NCBI GenBank assembly: GCA_013696915.1
Contig: JACCXR010000467.1
Location: 1 to 5,494 of the forward strand
DNA length: 5,494 bases
Reading direction: 5' to 3'
From: Euzebyaceae bacterium
GTDB taxonomy: Bacteria; Actinomycetota; Nitriliruptoria; Euzebyales; Egibacteraceae
Position numbers and translations under genes: made by a program. Under the pieces are notes generated by a model that worked only from the letters and a program-made list of their open reading frames with translations, was not told the DNA's origin and ran no database searches. This document shows, in pieces, positions 1-5,494 of this stretch. Each line of letters begins with the position of its first letter. The stretch's first letter is position 1.

Positions 1-2
1 CC

Positions 3-701
3 ACCGCCCCGGCGCCGCCGGCCGCGCCCACGGTCCCGCCGACGCTAACCGCCCCAGCTGCGCCCGGGGTCCCGCCACCCGCAACCGTCCCGGCCCCGCC
101 GGTCTCCCCCTCGCCGCCGGCCGCCCAGCCGGCGCCCGTGAGCCGGGAAACCGGCGACGAGCCGGCGCCCCCGCCGGCCTCGGCCTCGCCGCAGTCTCCG
201 CCGGGGAGCCAACCTCCGGCGGGCTCCTCCCGGAATCCCGACGCACCTGCCCCGATCCGACCCGCGCCCGGTTCGCCGGCGCCGGCGGTCGGTGGTGCTG
301 CGGGCGACGGACGCTCCACAGGGACCGGTACGGAGACGTCGCAGCCGGCCGCCGGTGGCCTGCGAGCCCCCGGTTCCGGAGTCCCCGTGCCCGAGGCGGT
401 GCCAGGATCGGATGCGGGGACCGGCTCCCGTGACGCCGGAAGCGCCGGTCAAGCCCGCGATGGCCCGAAGGGCCTTGCCGCCCTGGCGGCGAGCGCCGCC
501 GACGGGTCGCCCGCCGGCACCCGTGGCGCGGACCGCTACGACTCGCCAGCGGGAGTCTCGGCGGGCGAGGCTCAGCTGATCACCGCCGTCGCGGCGCAGC
601 CGGCGCCACACGAGCGGCGGTGGCCTTCGCCGTGGAAGCTGGCGGCGCTCGGGCTGCTCGGCTTCGCCGTCCTGCGCGCCGCCGACCGACTGGACGGCTG
701 A
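3..701 (+). CDS. 3' part of a Pro/Ala-rich low-complexity protein with a C-terminal hydrophobic helix, function unknown
   Basis: The reading frame is open from the window edge to the TGA at 699-701, giving 232 visible residues, so the true start lies upstream. A GTG at 138 is a possible start, but no ribosome binding site precedes it and the in-frame Pro/Ala-rich sequence before it reads as the same protein, so I treat the gene as 5'-partial. Residues 6-41 form imperfect 12-residue repeats (PAAPxVPP type). Residues 46-195 are a Gly/Ser/Ala/Pro/Thr-rich linker, probably disordered. Near the end, after a basic and aromatic stretch (HERRWPSPWK), residues about 213-227 (LAALGLLGFAVLRAA) are hydrophobic and could be a short membrane helix, followed by a tail ending DRLDG. 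There is no LPXTG sortase motif and no recognisable catalytic domain. Codon third positions are clearly GC-biased near the 3' end (about 510-701) but less so around 280-480. A C-terminally anchored envelope protein is an inference only. The gene converges with gdh, 134 bp away. Confidence 0.6.
   Translation, partial: TAPAPPAAPTVPPTLTAPAAPGVPPPATVPAPPVSPSPPAAQPAPVSRETGDEPAPPPASASPQSPPGSQPPAGSSRNPDAPAPIRPAPGSPAPAVGGAAGDGRSTGTGTETSQPAAGGLRAPGSGVPVPEAVPGSDAGTGSRDAGSAGQARDGPKGLAALAASAADGSPAGTRGADRYDSPAGVSAGEAQLITAVAAQPAPHERRWPSPWKLAALGLLGFAVLRAADRLDG
18..125 (+). repeat. Imperfect 36-bp tandem repeat coding for a 12-residue Pro/Ala-rich unit
   Basis: Three consecutive 36-bp units lie at 18-53, 54-89 and 90-125. 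Translated in the frame of the surrounding gene they read PAAPTVPPTLTA, PAAPGVPPPATV and PAPPVSPSPPAA. By hand alignment the first two units agree at 26 of 36 bases. The third keeps the period and the Pro/Ala character but has diverged further. The array may continue upstream beyond the window edge. Such Pro/Ala-rich repeats are usually extended spacers in surface or envelope-spanning proteins; that role is inferred here. Confidence 0.5.
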
Positions 702-736
702 CCGGCTGGATGGTGACTGGCTGGATGGCTGGCCGG
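690..736 (+). repeat. Degenerate 15/16-bp tandem repeat across the stop codon of the left gene
   Basis: Three adjacent units are visible: CTGGACGGCTGACCGG at 690-705, CTGGATGGTGACTGG at 706-720 and CTGGATGGCTGGCCGG at 721-736. Units 1 and 3 agree at 14 of 16 bases, and unit 2 lacks one base. The first unit carries the last three sense codons and the TGA stop (699-701) of the Pro/Ala-rich gene. The second unit repeats a TGA in the same frame at 714-716. In the third unit the equivalent triplet (729-731) is TGG. This looks like slippage-type duplication at a gene end, and no function is evident. Confidence 0.6.
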
Positions 737-743
737 ATGCGAC

Positions 744-809
744 CCGCGGCCATGACCGATTCGGACCATCACCGTGCCTTTGCGAGGTTGATCTGACCGC
801 TGGCCGCGG
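744..809. repeat. 9-bp perfect inverted repeat in the convergent spacer
   Basis: CCGCGGCCA at 744-752 is the exact reverse complement of TGGCCGCGG at 801-809, separated by 48 bases. The pairing does not extend on either side. In DNA this rich in GC, a 9-bp match over such a distance can arise by chance, but its position between two convergent stop codons fits a long-range hairpin in either transcript. It competes with the smaller stem-loop at 799-822, so at most one of the two would form at a time. Confidence 0.3.
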
Positions 810-822
810 CACCGGGCGCAGC
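799..822 (-). terminator. Possible GC-rich stem-loop downstream of gdh (weak)
   Basis: GCTGGCC at 799-805 can pair with GGC at 815-817 and CAGC at 819-822 across a single bulged base (818). This gives a 7-bp GC-rich stem with a 9-base loop. On the minus strand it starts 14 bases past the gdh stop. No run of T follows on either strand, so it is not a canonical intrinsic terminator; GC-rich actinomycetes often have such hairpins without a U-tract. It is reported only because the two genes converge here and some termination signal is expected. Confidence 0.22.
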
Positions 823-835
823 CAACGGGCGAAGC

Positions 836-3800
836 TCAGGCCACCACGTCGCGCAGGGCCCGCACGGCGACGGCGACCGCCTCGAGGCCGGCGCCGGTCT
901 CGGACTCGAGCATGCGGATGAGCGTGGCCGCGCGCTCGCGGGCGCCCGCGCGGGCGGAGAGGAACGCGCCGACGATCTCGGCGGCGCCGGCGTCGGGCCG
1001 CTCGGCGATGGCCGACGCGGCCGCCGCCCGGCGGAGCTCGCGCAGCTCGTCCGTGAGCCCGCGGTGCTGCCAGCGCTCCCAGTGGCCGGTTGGCGCGATC
1101 TCCTGCAGGCGCGCGTTCAGCATGTCGAGCGGCAGGGCGTCGGACAGGCTGAAGAACACGTCGCAGACGTGGCGGACCGGCTGCCGGCTGGCCCGGGCGA
1201 CGGTGGCGACGTCTGGGACCAGCGTCAGCTCCGCCAGCGCGGCGATCCGCTCGGCGAGGTCGGGCTCGATGCCCAGGTCGGTGTAGCGCACGGCGCGGGC
1301 CTGCGGCGTCGAGCGCTTCGTCGACCAGCCGTTGCCCGCCATCGCCTTCTCGAGCTCGTCGAACGCCGGCCGGTCCGCGGCGATGGCCGCGGCCACGTCG
1401 GCGCCGGCGCCGTGGCGGATGTAGGTCCGCGTGTACGCGTCGATCAGGCGGTCGACCTCCAGCTTCAGATCGAGCTGCAGGGTCGGGTCGATGCGGTCGT
1501 CGAGCGCCTCGATCGCACGCCAGTGCGTGTCGGCCCCCGAGACCTCCCGCGCGACCCAGTAGGCCGCCGCGACCTCCCACGCCATGCACCCCATCTCGTG
1601 CGCCGTGCGGCTGACGTAGGTGATCCCCATCCGGTTCACGACGTCGTTGCCGACCACCGTGGCGACGAGTTCCCGGCGGAGGCGGTGCTCGCCGAGGAGG
1701 TTTCCGAACCGGTCGACCGCGAGCGGCGGGAAGTAGCCCTCCAGCGCCGCCTCCAGGTGGGGCTGGTCGGGCAGTCCGGACGCGAGCAGCCGCGCGACCA
1801 GATCGACCTTCGCGTACCCCAGAAGCACCGCCAGCTCCGGCCGCGTGAAGCCCGCGCCCGCCTGGCGGCGGCGGTCCATCTCCGCGGTCGACGGCAGAGC
1901 CTCCACGTCACGGTCGAGCCGCCCGGAGTCGACGAGGTCGGTCATGAGCGCCTCGTAGGCCTCCATGCCGCCCGGCGAGAACGCGAGCTCCTGACTGATG
2001 GCCCAGGTCTGCAGGTACACGTCGCGCAGGACCGCCCCCACGACGTCGCCGGCCATGGCGGTCAGCAGCTCGTCGCGCTCCGCGGCGGTCATCGCACCGG
2101 CCTCCGCGGCGGCGGCGAGGAGGATCTTGAGGTTCACCTCGTGGTCGGAGGTGTCGACACCGGCCGAGTTGTCAATGGCATCGGTGTTGCAGCGGCCACC
2201 GCGGCGGGCGTACTGGATGCGGCCGCGCTGCGTGACCGCGAGGTTGCCGCCCTCGGAGATCACGCGGGCGCCGACGTTGCGCGCGTCGATGCGGACGGCG
2301 TCGTTCGCGCGGTCGCCGACGTCGGCCGCCGACTCGTCAGAGGCTTTGACGAAGGTGCCGATGCCGCCGAAGAACAGCAGGTCCACCGGCGCGGCGAGCA
2401 GCGCACGGATCAGCTCCGGGGGGGTTAGCCGCTCGGCGCCGATGCGCAGCGCGGCGCGGACCTCCGCCGACAGCGGGATCTCTTTCACGCCCCGCGACCA
2501 GACGCCGCCGCCCGCGCTGATCAGCGCGCGGTCGTAGGCCTGCCACGACGACCTCGGCAGGTCGTACAGCCGCCGGCGCTCGTCGAAGGCGCGCGCCGGG
2601 TCCGGGTCCGGGTCGAGGAGGATGTCGCGGTGGTCGAAGGCGGCGACGAGCTTGACGCTGCGGCTGCGCAGCATGGCGTTGCCGAAGACGTCGCCCGACA
2701 TGTCCCCCACGCCGACGACCGTGACCGGGTCGGCCTGGACGTCGATGTCGAGCTCGCGGAAGTGGCGCTGGACGGCGACCCACGCGCCGCGCGCGGTGAT
2801 GCCCATGGCCTTGTGGTCGTAGCCGTGAGAGCCGCCGGACGCGAAGGCGTCCCCCAGCCAGAAGCCGAACTCGGCGCTGATGGCGTTCGCGACGTCGGAG
2901 AACGTCGCGGTCCCCCGGTCGGCCGCCACGACGAGGTAGGGGTCGTCGCCGTCGACCCGTCGGACGCGGTCGGGCGGCACGACGACGCCGTCGACGACGT
3001 TGTCGGTCACGTCCAGCAGACCGCGGACGAACGTCTCGTACTGGCGCTGGACCTCCTCGCGGACCGCCCCCGCTCCCCCTTGCGGACGTCGCTTCAGGAC
3101 GAAGCCGCCCTTCGACCCGGTCGGCACGATGACGGCGTTCTTCGTCATCTGCGCCTTCATCAGGCCGAGGACCTCGGTGCGGAAGTCCTCCAGCCGGTCG
3201 CTCCAGCGCAGCCCCCCGCGCGCGACCGGCCCACCCCGCAGGTGGATGCCCTCCACCCGGGGGCTGTAGACGAAGACCTCGACGTGCGGGACCGGTTTCG
3301 GCATCGAGGGCACGGCAGCCGACTGCAGCTTCAGCGACAGGCGGTCGTGGCCCTGCCAGCGGTTCGTCCGGACGGTGGCGTCGATCAGGCCGAGGAATCC
3401 CCGGAGGATCCGGTCGTGGTCGAGCCTGGCCACGGCGTCGCAGCCCTCGACCACCCGCCGTCGCAGCGCGGCGGTCACGTCCGGGTCGGGAACCGACTCC
3501 GGATCGAACCGCGCGCGGAAGTAGTCGAGCAGCGCGCGCGCGACCTCGGGGTGGTCGACGACGGCGTCGTTGGTGTACGGCTCGGTGAACGAGGTGCCGA
3601 CCTGGCGCCGGTACCGGCGGTAGGCCCGCAGGACCGCGATCTCGTCCCACGGCATCCCCGCGCGGATCACCAGCCGGTTGAGCGAGTCGGCCTCGGCTCG
3701 CCCCGACCAGATCGCCAGCGCCGCGGCCGCCAGCCGCGGGCCGTCGGCGTCGACGTCGACGTCTGCCAGGTCCGCCCGGACCCCGTAGTCGTGAATGTGG

Positions 3801-5494
3801 ACCTCGTCGCCGACCGGCGTGCCGTCGAGGCGGTAGGGGATCTCCTCCACCACCGTCAGGCCCAGGCTCTCCAGCAGCGGGAGGAAGCTCGAGAGCTCGA
3901 CGCCGGGTCCGGTCTTGTAGAGCCGGAACCGGACGAGGCCGGCGGGGCCGTCGGCTCTGCGGGCGACCGTGACCCGGATCGCGCCGTCCCCGGGCAGCCG
4001 CTCGAGTTCGGCGAGGTCGGCGACCGCGGTCGCCACCGACGTCGTCTCGGTGTAGCCGGGCGGGAAGCAGCCGATCCAGGCGTCGAGCAGCCGGCGGGCC
4101 TCGGCCTCACCGCGCTCGGCGTGGAGCGCGTCTGCCAGGTCGTCCGCCCACGTCCGGGTCAGCTCGGAGATCTCGCGTTCGAGCTGCTCGGCCGGCACGT
4201 CCGGCAGCGGCCCGCTGCCGACGTGGATCATGAAGTGCAGCAGCGCCTGGTCGCGCTCGGTCATCGACAGCTGGTAGTCGACGCTGGTGCCGGACAGCCG
4301 CTCGACGAGCAGACGCTGCACCCGCTGGCGCAGCGTCGCACTGAACCGCTCGCGCGGGACGGTCACGAGCGCCGAGATGCTGCGGCTGGCCTCGTCGCGG
4401 CGGAGCAGCAGCCGCACGGCCTGGCGTCTGGCGATCTCCAGGAGCTCGACCAGGGTGCGCCGCAGCTCGTCGGTGCCGGCGCGGAAGAGCTCGTGCTTGG
4501 GGAAGGACTCGAACAGCGTGCGGATGGCCCGCTCGTCGTAGGAGTGGTCGACGATGTCCTCGCGCTCCAGGATCTGGCGGAGCTTGCGCCGCAGCACCGG
4601 GATGGCGCTCGCCGGCTCGGCGAAGGCCTTCTGGGCGAACAGGCCGAGCAGCCGGAACTCGCCGGCGAGCGTCCCGTCTCCGGCGACCTTCCGCACGCCG
4701 ATGTAGACCATCCGGATCTGCCGGTGGACCGTGCTGACCCGATTGGTGCGGGAGACGATCAGCAGCTCACCCTGCTCGGTCCTCGCCCGCAGCGCCGGCG
4801 GGAGGCGGCTGAGGGGGACGGCGGTCGTGAAGTTGGAGGCGTCCTCGTCGGCGAGGATCCCGAGTCCCGACCCGGGGTGGATCACGACCCCGGGGCCGTC
4901 GGGCGTGGCGACGAGGTCGTACTCGCGGTAGCCGAGCAGGATGAAGTGGTCGTCGAGCAGCCAGCGCAGCAGCGCCATGACCTCGTCGACCTCGTCCGGG
5001 CCGTACCGCGAGCCTGCGCTCGCCCGGGTCTGGAAGGCGACCTCCTCGAGCCGCTCCCTCATGGCCGGGAAGTCCCGGGTCGACACCTGCGCGTCGGACA
5101 GGACCCGCCGCAGGTTCTCGGCGACCTCGGCGCTGCGCTCGGGTGGGAGGCGCCGGCCGAGGTCGAGCAGCAGGTAGCTTTCGCGACGCTGCGCGTGGCG
5201 GGCGGGGAGGATCTCGGCGATGCGCCCGCCGTCGTCCCGACGGACGCCGAGCACCGGGTGCATGACGTCGACCGTCTCGATGGACAGCCGGTTGAGCTCC
5301 TCGGTCACCGTGGACAGCAGGAACGGGCCGTCCTCGACGTTCAGCTCCACGAGCGTGCCGCGCCCGCCGTAGGGGTCGCTCTCCGCCGGGTCGAGGACCC
5401 GCAGGGCGAGCGTCCCCGGCCGTCGGCCGTCCATGAAGTCCAGGGCGGCGGCGAGGTGGGCGGCGGCGGCGTCGAGGTCGAGCGCGGCGAGCTG
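836..5494 (-). CDS. gdh: Large NAD-dependent glutamate dehydrogenase (about 180-kDa class), lacking its N-terminus at the window edge
   Basis: This cytoplasmic enzyme converts L-glutamate and NAD+ to 2-oxoglutarate, ammonium and NADH, mainly for glutamate catabolism. Counting from the window edge, 1552 residues are visible without a stop; family members have about 1600, so a few dozen N-terminal residues are missing. The ATG at 5432-5434 is internal, because 20 in-frame codons precede it. ACT-like regulatory domains lie at about 47-95, 372-426 and 504-556. The catalytic core (about 720-1230) carries RGGLRWSDR (759-767), lysines K780, K785 and K795 (the last in TGSKGG), AADRGTATFSD (857-867) with the probable catalytic D859, the Rossmann glycine motif GVGDMSG (928-934), D954 at the end of the next strand as expected for NAD preference, GGIGTFVK (1043-1050) and EGGN (1081-1084) followed by NTDAIDNSAGVD (1103-1114). 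A C-terminal helical domain follows to DVVA and TGA (836-838). All key motifs look intact. In mycobacteria and corynebacteria related pathways are controlled by a GarA/OdhI FHA protein; nothing here shows that. Role assignments of residues come from comparison with hexameric GDH. Confidence 0.95.
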   Translation of the reverse strand, partial: QLAALDLDAAAAHLAAALDFMDGRRPGTLALRVLDPAESDPYGGRGTLVELNVEDGPFLLSTVTEELNRLSIETVDVMHPVLGVRRDDGGRIAEILPARHAQRRESYLLLDLGRRLPPERSAEVAENLRRVLSDAQVSTRDFPAMRERLEEVAFQTRASAGSRYGPDEVDEVMALLRWLLDDHFILLGYREYDLVATPDGPGVVIHPGSGLGILADEDASNFTTAVPLSRLPPALRARTEQGELLIVSRTNRVSTVHRQIRMVYIGVRKVAGDGTLAGEFRLLGLFAQKAFAEPASAIPVLRRKLRQILEREDIVDHSYDERAIRTLFESFPKHELFRAGTDELRRTLVELLEIARRQAVRLLLRRDEASRSISALVTVPRERFSATLRQRVQRLLVERLSGTSVDYQLSMTERDQALLHFMIHVGSGPLPDVPAEQLEREISELTRTWADDLADALHAERGEAEARRLLDAWIGCFPPGYTETTSVATAVADLAELERLPGDGAIRVTVARRADGPAGLVRFRLYKTGPGVELSSFLPLLESLGLTVVEEIPYRLDGTPVGDEVHIHDYGVRADLADVDVDADGPRLAAAALAIWSGRAEADSLNRLVIRAGMPWDEIAVLRAYRRYRRQVGTSFTEPYTNDAVVDHPEVARALLDYFRARFDPESVPDPDVTAALRRRVVEGCDAVARLDHDRILRGFLGLIDATVRTNRWQGHDRLSLKLQSAAVPSMPKPVPHVEVFVYSPRVEGIHLRGGPVARGGLRWSDRLEDFRTEVLGLMKAQMTKNAVIVPTGSKGGFVLKRRPQGGAGAVREEVQRQYETFVRGLLDVTDNVVDGVVVPPDRVRRVDGDDPYLVVAADRGTATFSDVANAISAEFGFWLGDAFASGGSHGYDHKAMGITARGAWVAVQRHFRELDIDVQADPVTVVGVGDMSGDVFGNAMLRSRSVKLVAAFDHRDILLDPDPDPARAFDERRRLYDLPRSSWQAYDRALISAGGGVWSRGVKEIPLSAEVRAALRIGAERLTPPELIRALLAAPVDLLFFGGIGTFVKASDESAADVGDRANDAVRIDARNVGARVISEGGNLAVTQRGRIQYARRGGRCNTDAIDNSAGVDTSDHEVNLKILLAAAAEAGAMTAAERDELLTAMAGDVVGAVLRDVYLQTWAISQELAFSPGGMEAYEALMTDLVDSGRLDRDVEALPSTAEMDRRRQAGAGFTRPELAVLLGYAKVDLVARLLASGLPDQPHLEAALEGYFPPLAVDRFGNLLGEHRLRRELVATVVGNDVVNRMGITYVSRTAHEMGCMAWEVAAAYWVAREVSGADTHWRAIEALDDRIDPTLQLDLKLEVDRLIDAYTRTYIRHGAGADVAAAIAADRPAFDELEKAMAGNGWSTKRSTPQARAVRYTDLGIEPDLAERIAALAELTLVPDVATVARASRQPVRHVCDVFFSLSDALPLDMLNARLQEIAPTGHWERWQHRGLTDELRELRRAAAASAIAERPDAGAAEIVGAFLSARAGARERAATLIRMLESETGAGLEAVAVAVRALRDVVA

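Noticed and set aside
45..1589. Long open frame on the minus strand (514 codons) crossing both genes and the spacer
   Set aside because: It is extremely Arg/Gly-rich, lies antisense to the left gene and in another frame of gdh, and has no family motif. It is a by-product of high GC and few stop codons.
1064..2428. Long open frame on the plus strand (454 codons) opposite gdh
   Set aside because: It lies wholly antisense to the well-conserved catalytic and C-terminal parts of gdh, and its translation is Arg/Val/Gly-rich with no recognisable domain.
2596..2613. Triple CCGGGT hexamer, suggesting a microsatellite
   Set aside because: It encodes the DPDPDP stretch just after the cofactor-binding strand, and an acidic/proline run of this kind is normal at this place in large glutamate dehydrogenases.
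2337..3650. Second long minus-strand frame (437 codons) inside gdh
   Set aside because: It overlaps the catalytic core in a different frame and is Arg/Pro-rich; the gdh frame carries all conserved motifs here.
3738..3765. Repeated GTCGAC-type hexamers
   Set aside because: They encode an Asp/Val/Ala linker (DVDVDADG) within gdh between the third ACT-like domain and the following region; simple codon reuse explains them.
5432..5434. ATG as the start of gdh
   Set aside because: The frame stays open for 20 more codons to the window edge with coding-like composition, and the protein would be shorter than the family norm, so the real start lies outside the window.
1..5494. A novel defence, mobile or biosynthetic system
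   Set aside because: I found no transposase, integrase, CRISPR repeats, tRNA, phage or toxin-antitoxin signature. The window is a housekeeping dehydrogenase gene and the end of one unrelated gene.

Overview
The window has the composition of a very GC-rich bacterium, most likely an actinomycete-type organism. GC is high throughout, and codon third positions are almost all G or C in the large gene. No closer assignment is possible from this sequence. Two protein genes converge tail to tail, and both run off an edge of the window.

Left part (about 1-701, + strand): the 3' end of a gene for a low-complexity Pro/Ala-rich protein. It starts with an imperfect 12-residue (36-bp) repeat, continues through a long Gly/Ser/Ala/Pro-rich linker that looks disordered, and ends in one short hydrophobic helix with a short charged tail. 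I do not recognise the family.

Middle (702-835): a 134-bp spacer between the two stop codons. It contains most of a small degenerate 15/16-bp tandem repeat that begins inside the last codons of the left gene and duplicates its stop codon. It also holds weak hairpin potential that could serve as a termination region between the convergent genes. I see no RNA gene or promoter in it.

Right part (836-5494, - strand): 1552 codons of one uninterrupted gene for the large (about 180-kDa class) NAD-dependent glutamate dehydrogenase, with ACT-like regulatory domains, the catalytic dehydrogenase core and the C-terminal helical domain. Its first few dozen residues lie beyond the right edge. The enzyme oxidises glutamate to 2-oxoglutarate and ammonium and so links amino-acid catabolism to the TCA cycle.

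Nothing suggests that the two genes cooperate. They do not share an operon, and I see no mobile element, CRISPR array, defence module or biosynthetic cluster. The core content is ordinary. The less ordinary points are the repetitive Pro-rich protein, its weak codon periodicity in the middle, and the stop-codon-bearing tandem repeat.
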